From: Flavobacterium pectinovorum
Lineage (GTDB): Bacteria > Bacteroidota > Bacteroidia > Flavobacteriales > Flavobacteriaceae
DNA length: 64,000 nt
Assembly: GCF_022802975.1 (NCBI RefSeq)
Contig: NZ_JAFEVZ010000003.1
Span: 410,202 to 474,201 of the forward strand
Direction of reading: 5' to 3'
Part shown: positions 8,966 to 15,962 of the stretch, piece after piece
Layout of the letters: each line of letters opens with the position of its first letter
How positions within the stretch are numbered: position 1 is the first letter of the stretch
Position numbers and translations under genes: made by a program
Notes under the pieces: model-generated
The model's input: the letters and a program-made list of their open reading frames with translations, nothing else
Database searches by the model: none
What the model was told of the DNA's origin: nothing

Positions 8966-10324
8966 TTACCCTAAAATCTTGTATATTTTATCAGACAATC
9001 TGATTCTGAACGGAACTTCAAAAGTAACTTTATCACCAATCACAGCAATTTCAGTTTCAATACCGTTGACAATGATTTTATCTAAAACCAATTCCTGATC
9101 TCCAGTTGTAGGACCAGAAATAAGTATTTTATCACCACTGTTTAATTCGTTATTTTCAACCGTAAATTGCCCAACCTGTGCTTTTACATAATAATGTTCG
9201 GCTTTTCCAAGAAGTACTTTTTTTACTTTTACTTTCTGGCGAATATCAGCTGGTTTATCTGCAGCTCCTAATGCAACATTGGGTAAATCTCCAGAATGTT
9301 TAAATTTTAAATTTTCTGATTTCCCTTTTCTGAAAACTTTGTTTCCAACTTCTTTTCCGGCTCTCATCCTTACCTGATCAACCAAAGGCATGTGAATAAT
9401 ATCCAGACATTCTGCAGAACAACAGTTTTCCATTGCTGCTTTACAATCATCACATTGAATAAATAACAAATGACAGCCATCATTCTCACAATTGGTGTGG
9501 TTATCGCAAGGTTTTCCACATTGGTGACATTGCGAAATGATATCTTCTGTAATTCTTTCGCCAAGACGATTATCGAATACGAAATTTTTCCCGATGAATT
9601 TGCTTTCTAAACCTTCTTCTTTAAGTTGTTTAGCATAATTGATTATTCCGCCTTCTAACTGAAAAACATTTTTAAATCCCTGATGTTTAAAGTAAGCACT
9701 GGCTTTTTCGCATCGAATTCCTCCGGTACAATACATTACCAGATTTTTATCTTCTTTATGATTCTGAAGCTGTTCGTTGATAATTGGTAAACTTTCTCTA
9801 AAAGTCTCAACATCTGGAGTAATAGCATTTTTAAAATGTCCTACTTCGCTTTCGTAATGATTTCTAAAATCGACTACAATCGTATTTGGATCATCCAGGA
9901 TTTCGTTAAATTCCCTGGCTTTTAAGTGTACACCAATATTGGTTACATCAAAAGTATCATCATTTAAGCCGTCGGCTACAATTTTATCGCGGACTTTAAT
10001 TGTCAGTTTTAAAAACGAATGATCATCATGCTCTACCGCTTCATTCAAACGAATACCTTTCATGAAATCATAAACTTCCAAAGTTGCTCTAAAAGCTTCC
10101 AGATTTTCTTCGGGAATACTCATTTGAGCATTTATTCCTTCAGTGGCAACGTAAATACGGCCTAAGGCATCGAGGGTATTCCAGGCTATAAATAAATCGT
10201 CACGAAATTTTTTGGGATCTTGAATTTTGGCATACGCATAGAAAGACAACGTGAGTCGTTGTTTACCGGCATCATCGATCATGATGGCTCTTTCTTCTGC
10301 GCTTAAGGTGTTATACAGTTGCAT
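8966..10324 (-). CDS. trhO: tRNA uridine-34 hydroxylase TrhO (rhodanese family) with extra C-terminal domain
   Basis: A 452-residue TrhO/YceA protein, which hydroxylates U34 of tRNAs on the way to cmo5U/mo5U wobble modifications. An N-terminal acylphosphatase-like domain (about 20-130, with YVATEGINAQ) precedes a rhodanese domain whose active-site loop is YCTGGIRCEKA (C199 and C205). A zinc-type cysteine cluster follows at about 265-310. Residues from about 350 on form an additional beta-rich domain (VKKVLLGKAEHYYVKAQ, NELNSGDKILISGP) that resembles the C-terminal barrel of U32-family TrhP. Ordinary TrhO proteins are about 320-350 residues and lack this part. The gene has its own promoter and terminator. 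Confidence 0.9.
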   Translation of the reverse strand: MQLYNTLSAEERAIMIDDAGKQRLTLSFYAYAKIQDPKKFRDDLFIAWNTLDALGRIYVATEGINAQMSIPEENLEAFRATLEVYDFMKGIRLNEAVEHDDHSFLKLTIKVRDKIVADGLNDDTFDVTNIGVHLKAREFNEILDDPNTIVVDFRNHYESEVGHFKNAITPDVETFRESLPIINEQLQNHKEDKNLVMYCTGGIRCEKASAYFKHQGFKNVFQLEGGIINYAKQLKEEGLESKFIGKNFVFDNRLGERITEDIISQCHQCGKPCDNHTNCENDGCHLLFIQCDDCKAAMENCCSAECLDIIHMPLVDQVRMRAGKEVGNKVFRKGKSENLKFKHSGDLPNVALGAADKPADIRQKVKVKKVLLGKAEHYYVKAQVGQFTVENNELNSGDKILISGPTTGDQELVLDKIIVNGIETEIAVIGDKVTFEVPFRIRLSDKIYKILG

Positions 10325-10366
10325 GCTATAAACAGTTTAAGTTTAGAAATTATTTTTTGAAAGGTG

Positions 10367-10374
10367 CAAAGTTA
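10367..10374 (-). promoter_or_regulatory. Candidate -7 promoter element of trhO
   Basis: Read on the minus strand this is TAACTTTG, matching TAnnTTTG, about 43 bases before the trhO ATG. No -33 element was confirmed, because the upstream side is occupied by a repeat. Confidence 0.45.
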
Positions 10375-10385
10375 GGAAAAAAGGT

Positions 10386-10421
10386 TCTAAGTGGCAAAGC
10401 TTCTAAGGTTCTAAGTTTTTT
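10386..10421. repeat. Intergenic 'ttctaag' repeat
   Basis: Short units such as GGTTCTAAG and GCTTCTAAGG are repeated next to the trhO promoter. It belongs with the elements at 2067-2108, 10480-10541 and 17833-17920. Confidence 0.5.
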
Positions 10422-10437
10422 TACTTTTATCCATAAA

Positions 10438-10459
10438 AAAAGCACCCGAAGGTGCTTTT
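10438..10459 (-). terminator. Terminator of the bacilliredoxin gene
   Basis: AAAAGCACC (10438-10446) pairs with GGTGCTTTT (10451-10459) around the tetraloop CGAA. On the minus strand the hairpin ends in a run of seven T. It lies about 85 bases past the bacilliredoxin stop, beyond an intervening repeat. Confidence 0.9.
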
Positions 10460-10479
10460 CAAAATCTTTGTCGCTTTGT

Positions 10480-10541
10480 TACTTTGAAGCTCTGTCCCTA
10501 AAACCTTAGAGACTTAGTGTCTCAGCAACTTAGAAGCTTAA
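10480..10541. repeat. Intergenic 'cttagagacttagtgtctcag' type repeat
   Basis: The element consists of variants of CTTAGA and CTCAG (for example CCTTAGAGACTTAG) between the bacilliredoxin stop and its terminator. It is the mirror-oriented counterpart of the element at 10386-10421. Confidence 0.5.
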
Positions 10542-10544
10542 GAA

Positions 10545-10955
10545 TTAACAAAACTCATTAAAAGCATCCTGTAAATTCTCAGCAATCATTTCAGCAGGAC
10601 GCCCTTCGATATGGTGACGCTCTAACATGTGAACCAATTCTCCATTTTTGAACAAAGCCATAGATGGCGAAGATGGAGGAAAAGGAAACATGTGCTGTCT
10701 TGCAGCATCAACCGCTTCTTTGTCAACACCTGCAAAAACAGTGATTAAATGATCCGGTTTTTTTGCTCCCTGCAAACTCATTTTTGCTCCCGGACGTGCA
10801 TTTCTAGCAGCACAACCGCAAACAGAATTTACAACTACTAATGTGGTACCTTCAGCGTTGATAGCATTATCTACAGCTTCTGCACTATGTAAATCTTGAA
10901 AACCAGCAGCTGTTAATTCAGCCTCCATTGGTTTTACCATTTCTTGTGGATACAT
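10545..10955 (-). CDS. Bacilliredoxin, BrxA/BrxB (YphP/YqiW) family
   Basis: A 136-residue protein of the BrxA/BrxB family. In Firmicutes this family removes bacillithiol from protein disulfides, with a thioredoxin-like fold and a CGC active site. The motif is present as [13 protein letters not shown], with C46 and C48. The remainder ([45 protein letters not shown]) is typical. Bacteroidota members occur in organisms that make bacillithiol, so the same substrate is likely. This is a monocistronic gene with its own terminator. Confidence 0.93.
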   Translation of the reverse strand: MYPQEMVKPMEAELTAAGFQDLHSAEAVDNAINAEGTTLVVVNSVCGCAARNARPGAKMSLQGAKKPDHLITVFAGVDKEAVDAARQHMFPFPPSSPSMALFKNGELVHMLERHHIEGRPAEMIAENLQDAFNEFC

Positions 10956-10987
10956 ATTTTTATTTTTTAAATTTTACTTTTGAATTG

Positions 10988-10995
10988 CAAAGTTA
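10988..10995 (-). promoter_or_regulatory. Candidate -7 promoter element of the bacilliredoxin gene
   Basis: On the minus strand this reads TAACTTTG (TAnnTTTG), 33 bases before the ATG at 10955. A correctly spaced TTG is not evident. Confidence 0.45.
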
Positions 10996-11084
10996 CAAAG
11001 TTTCCCCGCAACTACTTAATTTGAAGTATAAAGTTTTGTTATAGTTCGATTGATTCTTAGAGGATTTTGTTTTAACAGACAGAT

Positions 11085-11549
11085 TCATTTTTCCAGATTT
11101 TCTAAAAAATGCTTAAAATCCTTCGGATATAAATAATTCGGATATTGTAAGATAATTTCGTTTTTCTCATTCAAAACACATAAAACCGGATAAACTATCT
11201 GATTATTCGTGGTCCCTAATTGCAATGCCAGTTCATGAATTCCAACGTTATTGCCTGTTGGCTGATATTTAAATATGTGATTATTAAACTTTATATCGCT
11301 TTTTTCTTCTGCATTAAAATCAACAAAATAAAAACCGGAATTCAATTTTTGAATTATTTCCTGATTTTTAAAAGTCGTACTTTTCATCCGTTGGCAAAAC
11401 TGACACCAATCTGTATGAATAAAAACGATGACCTTTCGTTTTTGAATCTGCTGTAGACTATCAATTGCTTCAAATGATCTGTTTTGAAGCTGACCGAATC
11501 CTGCGGAGGTGATTCCTAAAAAAAAGAGAATTATAACTAGCTTTTTCAT
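11085..11549 (-). CDS. Secreted thioredoxin-fold protein (WCxFC)
   Basis: A 154-residue protein with an N-terminal signal peptide (about 1-19, cleavage after GFG) and a thioredoxin-like domain. The redox motif is TDWCQFCQRM, with C49 and C52. The preceding KVIVFIHTDW strand and the later cis-Pro-like YPVLCVLNE fit the thioredoxin-related family used for periplasmic disulfide reduction. It lies 110 bases downstream of the TonB-dependent receptor on the same strand, with a dispersed repeat between them. A joint role with that receptor, whose plug has a CxxC pair, is an inference. Confidence 0.82.
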   Translation of the reverse strand: MKKLVIILFFLGITSAGFGQLQNRSFEAIDSLQQIQKRKVIVFIHTDWCQFCQRMKSTTFKNQEIIQKLNSGFYFVDFNAEEKSDIKFNNHIFKYQPTGNNVGIHELALQLGTTNNQIVYPVLCVLNEKNEIILQYPNYLYPKDFKHFLENLEK

Positions 11550-11572
11550 TTGTTAGTTTTTTTTAAATCCGA

Positions 11573-11639
11573 TGTCAACCTGAACGAAGTCGAAGGCTAG
11601 TAAATTGGAAAGGGCTTCGACTCCACTCAGCCTGACAAA
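11573..11639. repeat. Paired arms of the CTTCGACTCCGCTCAG repeat
   Basis: GTCAACCTGAACGAAGTCGA on the left is roughly complementary to GGCTTCGACTCCACTCAGCC on the right, giving an imperfect large hairpin between the TonB receptor and the thioredoxin-like gene. It is related to the elements at 4478, 18641, 32751 and 40535. Confidence 0.7.
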
Positions 11640-11659
11640 TGTTTTCCAGACATCTGCAT

Positions 11660-13912
11660 TTATCTGAAAGTATATCGCAATCCAAAAAAACCGCGAATAG
11701 TCTGGTTTTGTCCGTAAACATAAGTGGTATCAAAAGTCAAACCATACGGATTATCGGGAGTTACCAATACTTTTCCGGCTGAGTCATATTGCACATTTTT
11801 ATCAAATGGATCATTTGCTCTCGAAATCAAAAACGGATTATTCTGTTTTGGTCTGAAATTTAAAAGATTCTTGATGCCTCCGTAAACTTCAAAATTCTTC
11901 CATCCTGAATAGGTAAATTGAATATTCTGAATGCTGTACCAGGGTGATTTTGGACTTCTGGGATCGTATTCACTTAGCAAAGGCAAATCCATCGGACTAT
12001 AAACATTTCCGGTATAATCTATTGACAAATTCCAAGGCTGGATTTTATATGAAACACTCCAGGTTCCGGTGAAATTCTCAGTTAAATAAGGCCGCTGTGA
12101 AATTCCGTTTTCGACATTTTTATTGTCTAAAACCGTTGCCCCCACAATAAATTTTAATCCTGACGGAAAATTAAGATCCACATTAGTACTGATTCCCTGA
12201 CTTATGGCGTATCCATCAATATTATTGTAAATGATTTTGTTTGGGTCACTTTCGTAGTCTGAAATGATTTTATTACTAAAACGAGTGTAAAAAGCAGTGG
12301 TTTCAATTCCCATAAAAGTTCCATTTCCGAAATTAATTTTCTGAATGTAATTCAAATTGACATTTACAGATTGCTCCGGTTTCAAATCATTCCGGATCAC
12401 AACATCCCTGGAACCTGTAAGTGCAGCATGATCTTCAGTAAATAAGTTCACAACACGAAATCCTGTCCCGGCATTTAATCTAAAGATCGTGTTTTCATTT
12501 GCCTTGAAACGGTAAGCGAATCTAGGGGTAAAAATTGAACCGTGAATCGAGTTATAATCGTAACGAGCTCCCAGCAAAACATGGCTTTTTGGAGAAATTG
12601 CAATTTCATCCTGAACAAAAATTCCGGGTAACCAGGTACTTTCGGCTTCTTTGGTTGCCGGTGTATTATCATCGTAATAAGTGTATCGGCTTGCAATTCC
12701 GGCAAGGAAATCATTACGTCCCATTTTTTTATCCCAGGTGAGTTGCAAAAATCCAATTTTCTGATTGGCGATATACGATGTCGTTCCGTAACGGCTGTCC
12801 TGATAATGTATGTTTCCGGAGAACGAAAGCATTAGTTTTTCTTCAAACGGCAATTGATAACTTCCTATTAATTCGCCTCGCTTGGTATAAATACTTTCTC
12901 CATAGATTTCGTCGCCACCTCGGTATTTCTTCTCCCAGCGCACATCTCCGCCCCAGCGATCTTCATACATTCCGCGTGCTGCAAGGGTAAAAAGGCGATT
13001 ATGATTACGCTTAAAGCTCCATTTATTAAAAACCGAAATTCGTTCAGAAAGTGTAACATCAGTAAAATTATCGTGGTCTTTATCGATGACCTGATCGTAA
13101 TTGAAGTAATTCACACCTAAAATTGAAGTCGCTTTTTTTCCGGCATTAAGCTTCATTCCTAAATCGAGATTACTTTCAAAATAAGAAGTTGTAAAATAAT
13201 CTGCTGAAAAGACCGGAGCATTCGTTGGATTTTTAGTAATAATGTTGATTAATCCGCCAACTGCCTCACTTCCATACAAAGAAGATGCCGGGCCTTTTAC
13301 GATTTCAATTCGTTCTACCAGTGAATTCGGAATTCCTGATAATCCGTAAACTGTCGAAAGACTACTCACAATGGGCATTCCGTCAATTAGAACCAAGGTG
13401 TACGGACCTTCTAAACCATTGATGTGAATATCTCCTGTGTTACAAACGCCGCAATTGAGCTGAGGGCGTACACCATTGATGTTTTGAAGCGCATCATAAA
13501 TACTAGGCGTTGGATTTTTCTTAAAGAAAACCGGCGAATAAACCTCAACCGGAACAGTACTTTCCAAACGTTTTACAGGTTTTAAAGTCCCTGAAACTAC
13601 TACTTCATTCAGTTCGTTTTTGTCTTCCTTTAATTCAAAATCAAGATTCAAATCCTGATTTTCTAAAAGGAATATTTTTTGGGTTTGAGGTTCGAATCCC
13701 TCCATGGTCACATGTATTCTATAAGTTCCTTTTGGAATATTTTCGAGTTTATAAAATCCTAACGAATCTGTTTGTGTTTTAAAGTTTGTATTTAATAAAC
13801 TAATATTTGTTTCCTGTCCGACAGGAATTAATGCCTGTACTTTTCCGGAAATACTTTGCGAGTATAGACTTGTAGTTAAAATTATTAATATTGTTGAAAA
13901 TAAATATTTCAT
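11660..13912 (-). CDS. TonB-dependent receptor, probably metal- or metallophore-linked
   Basis: The outer-membrane receptor has about 750 residues. The start at 13912 (MKYLFSTILIILTTSLYSQ) gives a clean signal peptide, whereas the in-frame ATG eight codons upstream would lie inside the operator. A carboxypeptidase-like regulatory domain (about 20-100) is followed by the plug (VVVSGT box, then the LNCGVCNTGDIHINGLEGPY segment with C154 and C157) and a 22-strand type barrel ending GLRYTFR. No SusD partner is adjacent, so it is not a glycan SusC. The promoter carries the same TTTAG-N6-CTAAA palindrome as the Nramp gene, pointing to control by the nearby DtxR-type regulator and to a metal-related cargo. 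Confidence 0.88.
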   Translation of the reverse strand: MKYLFSTILIILTTSLYSQSISGKVQALIPVGQETNISLLNTNFKTQTDSLGFYKLENIPKGTYRIHVTMEGFEPQTQKIFLLENQDLNLDFELKEDKNELNEVVVSGTLKPVKRLESTVPVEVYSPVFFKKNPTPSIYDALQNINGVRPQLNCGVCNTGDIHINGLEGPYTLVLIDGMPIVSSLSTVYGLSGIPNSLVERIEIVKGPASSLYGSEAVGGLINIITKNPTNAPVFSADYFTTSYFESNLDLGMKLNAGKKATSILGVNYFNYDQVIDKDHDNFTDVTLSERISVFNKWSFKRNHNRLFTLAARGMYEDRWGGDVRWEKKYRGGDEIYGESIYTKRGELIGSYQLPFEEKLMLSFSGNIHYQDSRYGTTSYIANQKIGFLQLTWDKKMGRNDFLAGIASRYTYYDDNTPATKEAESTWLPGIFVQDEIAISPKSHVLLGARYDYNSIHGSIFTPRFAYRFKANENTIFRLNAGTGFRVVNLFTEDHAALTGSRDVVIRNDLKPEQSVNVNLNYIQKINFGNGTFMGIETTAFYTRFSNKIISDYESDPNKIIYNNIDGYAISQGISTNVDLNFPSGLKFIVGATVLDNKNVENGISQRPYLTENFTGTWSVSYKIQPWNLSIDYTGNVYSPMDLPLLSEYDPRSPKSPWYSIQNIQFTYSGWKNFEVYGGIKNLLNFRPKQNNPFLISRANDPFDKNVQYDSAGKVLVTPDNPYGLTFDTTYVYGQNQTIRGFFGLRYTFR

Positions 13913-13927
13913 CCTTATAAAATTAAA

Positions 13928-13943
13928 TTTAGACAAAACTAAA
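13928..13943 (-). promoter_or_regulatory. Candidate DtxR/MntR operator over the TonB-receptor promoter
   Basis: TTTAGACAAAACTAAA is a TTTAG-N6-CTAAA dyad. It has the same half-sites and spacing as the element at 15893-15908 upstream of the Nramp gene. It covers the -7 box of the receptor promoter, so bound regulator would block initiation. The regulator assignment is inferred from the DtxR-family gene at 17925. Confidence 0.6.
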
Positions 13944-13962
13944 AATTAAATTTGATAAACAA
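13934..13962 (-). promoter_or_regulatory. Promoter of the TonB-receptor gene (TTG-N18-TAGTTTTG)
   Basis: On the minus strand TTG (13962-13960) and TAGTTTTG (13941-13934) are 18 bases apart. They match the flavobacterial consensus and lie just upstream of the ATG at 13912. Confidence 0.65.
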
Positions 13963-14047
13963 TTATTCTAAAACAAAAAAAATCAAACGGATTAAATTCA
14001 ATATGTTACATTTTCAATTTTTAAGGTCTAAAGCATTATTGTTTAAT

Positions 14048-14114
14048 CTCGCAAAGACGCGAAGGCGCAAAGCTTTTTTGCACCTAATTTTATATAACCT
14101 GGCGTCTTTGCGAG
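14048..14114. repeat. GCAAAGACGC inverted repeat
   Basis: CTCGCAAAGACGC (14048-14060) is perfectly complementary to GCGTCTTTGCGAG (14102-14114). It sits between the flavoprotein stop and the TonB-receptor promoter and could act as its terminator. The GCAAAG core recurs at 19198-19312 and 43253-43325. Confidence 0.7.
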
Positions 14115-14128
14115 CAATTTTCACCTGC

Positions 14129-15037
14129 TTATTTAAAATTCTCGTCAATAAGTTCTTTGTTGATTGCTGCTCCCGCAAAAGATCCGGATGAAACCGCCAA
14201 AGCCACAGAACGCATTTGAGTCGTAGCGTCTCCACTTGCATAAATACCAAAAACAGTTGTCTTCTGCATAAAATCGACTTTTACCAATCCTTGTTCACTG
14301 AGTTCACAGCCTAAAACTTTTGGTAACGGACAATGCTGCTCTAATGGTGGTCTTGCATAAACGGCTTTTACATCCATCTTTTCTCCTTTTTTAAAAACAA
14401 TATTCGAAATATATCCGGCATTATGTTCGAAAGAATCCAATTCTCCTTCCAAAATCAAAATGCCATGATTTTTAAGAATTTGTGTTTGTTCCGAAGTTAA
14501 TTCTGATTTCCCATTGGTACACAACCGAAGATCTTTTGTCCAGTTCGAAATCAATTTTACATATTCAAAACCCATTTCTCCATTGGCAACAATAGCCGTC
14601 TTTTCGTTTTTAACTTCATAGCCGTGACAGTACGGACAATGTAAAACCGATATTCCCCAACATGCTGCAAAACCTTTTATATCCGGAAGTAAATCTTTAA
14701 CTCCGGTGGCGAATAATAACTTTTTAGAAGTAAAAAGTGCTCCGGATTCTGTTTTAATTTCGAAACCATTTTGTGTTTTAACAGCATCAATGGCTAGCCC
14801 GTTGTAAAACTGAACTGTCTTGTAAAAGTCGACTTGTAATTTGGCTTTCGCCGAAATAGCAGTCGGTGTTTCTCCGTCATGCGTAATAAAATTATGAGAA
14901 TGTGGTGTTTGTCTGTTACAAGGCAAACCGCTGTCAATAACCAAAACCTGACGCAAAGAACGCCCTAAACTCATTGCGGCAGACAATCCGCTGTAACTGC
15001 CTCCAATAATAATCACTTCAAAATTCTTTTGCTTCAT
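14129..15037 (-). CDS. NAD(P)/FAD-dependent oxidoreductase, thioredoxin-reductase-like
   Basis: A 302-residue flavoprotein. The FAD-binding dinucleotide fold is IIIGGSYSGLSAAMSLGR at the N-terminus, and the second FAD motif is YASGDATTQ near the C-terminus. A CPYCHGYE segment (about 134-141) occupies the place of the CxxC redox centre of thioredoxin reductases. This subgroup is often annotated as thioredoxin reductase-like, and its electron acceptor is not known. The NAD(P) region is diverged. It follows merC by 11 bases, so the two form one transcription unit, expected to be controlled by the operator between merC and the Fur-family gene. Confidence 0.85.
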   Translation of the reverse strand: MKQKNFEVIIIGGSYSGLSAAMSLGRSLRQVLVIDSGLPCNRQTPHSHNFITHDGETPTAISAKAKLQVDFYKTVQFYNGLAIDAVKTQNGFEIKTESGALFTSKKLLFATGVKDLLPDIKGFAACWGISVLHCPYCHGYEVKNEKTAIVANGEMGFEYVKLISNWTKDLRLCTNGKSELTSEQTQILKNHGILILEGELDSFEHNAGYISNIVFKKGEKMDVKAVYARPPLEQHCPLPKVLGCELSEQGLVKVDFMQKTTVFGIYASGDATTQMRSVALAVSSGSFAGAAINKELIDENFK

Positions 15038-15048
15038 ACTGCCAATTT

Positions 15049-15402
15049 TTAATGATGTTGTTTTTTGTGTAATCTGTAATTCAATAAATGTCCGATAATC
15101 ATTCCGATTCCACCGAAATAAATTAAATCGATATGAATTTCAAATAGTATTTCACCCAAAATACTGATCCAGATCAGACTCATTGAAACAACCAGAATTG
15201 AGGATACGAAAAGAGATGTTTTTTTTATAATTTTGAAAATAGCAAAAACGCCAATTGAAGCAAACAGCAAATCAATTACCGGATTATGATTTAGTCCTAA
15301 AGGAAGAATCGTTAAAAGTGGAAAAATCAAACAATGCACCAAACAAATAGCTGCAGTTGATACTCCTAAAATATCGTAAAAAGATGTTGTAATTTTCTTC
15401 AT
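15049..15402 (-). CDS. MerC-domain membrane protein
   Basis: A protein of about 117 residues with four predicted membrane helices. The MerC signature AAICLVHCLIFPLLTILPL carries the paired cysteines in helix 1. The start at 15402 (MKKITTSFYDILG) is preferred, because an upstream ATG at 15438 would place the promoter -7 box inside the coding region. The C-terminal tail is His-rich (HKKQHH). MerC proteins move mercuric ions in mer operons. Here no merA, merP or merR is present and the neighbours are a Fur-family regulator and metal transporters. Transport of a physiological metal such as zinc is more plausible, but this is inference. Confidence 0.82.
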   Translation of the reverse strand: MKKITTSFYDILGVSTAAICLVHCLIFPLLTILPLGLNHNPVIDLLFASIGVFAIFKIIKKTSLFVSSILVVSMSLIWISILGEILFEIHIDLIYFGGIGMIIGHLLNYRLHKKQHH

Positions 15403-15422
15403 TTCATGTACATTTGCTTTAA

Positions 15423-15476
15423 TGCAATTATGTTGCAAATATACACATAAAAAACTAATTGCAACATTGTTGCGAT
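15423..15476. promoter_or_regulatory. Double palindromic operator and divergent promoter between merC and the Fur-family gene
   Basis: Two palindromes of the form TGCAA-N5-TTGCA lie in the divergent spacer. ATTGCAACATTGTTGCGAT (15458-15476) is a 19-base dyad with one mismatched pair. TGCAATTATGTTGCA (15423-15437) is the second. The merC promoter on the minus strand is TTG (15464-15462), 18 bases, then TATATTTG (15443-15436), so one palindrome covers the -33 and the other touches the -7. The regulator gene starts 22 bases past the first palindrome, so autoregulation is likely. Binding by the Fur-family protein is inferred. Confidence 0.7.
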
Positions 15477-15497
15477 ATTATTTTTATTACGAAAAAA

Positions 15498-15890
15498 ATG
15501 AAAACAGCAAGAAATACTACAGCAAAGACAGCCGTTTTAGAGATTTTTGGCAAATCAAAAATTGCACTGTCTCATACAGAAATTTACAAACAAATTGAAG
15601 ATGTCTGTGACCGTGTTACCGTTTACAGGATCTTAGACCGCCTCGTTAATGATGATATCGTTCATAAAATTGTTGATCTTGACGGAACAGTAAAATATGC
15701 AAAATGTCATCATCATGCACAGCGGGTTCATATTCACAACCACGCCCATTTCAGTTGTGAAAAATGCCTTGAAATAACCTGTCTAGAAAATGTAAAACCA
15801 AGTTATATTATGCCTCATAATTATAAAGTAAATAATATAAATTTTACATTATCAGGATTATGTCCAAATTGTTTAAATTCTAACATTTAA
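15498..15890 (+). CDS. Fur-family metalloregulator (Zur-like)
   Basis: A repressor of about 130 residues. The start at 15498 (MKTARNTTAK) is chosen because the upstream in-frame codons overlap the operator. The winged helix includes CDRVTVYRILDRLVNDDIV, the Fur recognition region. It is followed by the His-rich HHHAQRVHIHNHAHF stretch and two CxxC pairs (CEKC and CPNC) that form the structural zinc site. The sequence fits Zur-like or generic Fur-family regulators, but the metal cannot be fixed from sequence. It is divergent from merC and immediately upstream of the Nramp promoter. Confidence 0.88.
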   Translation: MKTARNTTAKTAVLEIFGKSKIALSHTEIYKQIEDVCDRVTVYRILDRLVNDDIVHKIVDLDGTVKYAKCHHHAQRVHIHNHAHFSCEKCLEITCLENVKPSYIMPHNYKVNNINFTLSGLCPNCLNSNI

Positions 15891-15892
15891 TA

Positions 15893-15908
15893 TTTAGGCT
15901 AGTCTAAA
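15893..15908 (+). promoter_or_regulatory. Candidate DtxR/MntR operator upstream of the Nramp gene
   Basis: TTTAGGCTAGTCTAAA is a nearly perfect 16-base palindrome with TTTAG-N6-CTAAA half-sites. Its core resembles known IdeR/DtxR-type boxes, which contain TTAGGnnAGnCTnnCCTAA. It lies immediately upstream of the -33 element of the Nramp promoter. The DtxR-type regulator is encoded two genes downstream. Confidence 0.7.
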
Positions 15909-15912
15909 AATA

Positions 15913-15944
15913 TTGTTCTGCAAATATAATTTTCTATATATTTG
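15913..15944 (+). promoter_or_regulatory. Promoter of the Nramp-Usp gene (TTG-N21-TATATTTG)
   Basis: TTG at 15913-15915 and TATATTTG at 15937-15944 fit the flavobacterial consensus, 18 bases before the ATG at 15963. Confidence 0.65.
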
Positions 15945-15962
15945 TTAAAACAATACTTTAAA

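Noticed and set aside
15438..15498. Longer N-termini for MerC and the Fur-family protein
   Set aside because: Both extensions would translate across the operator palindromes and the -7 box; the inner ATGs match family starts better.
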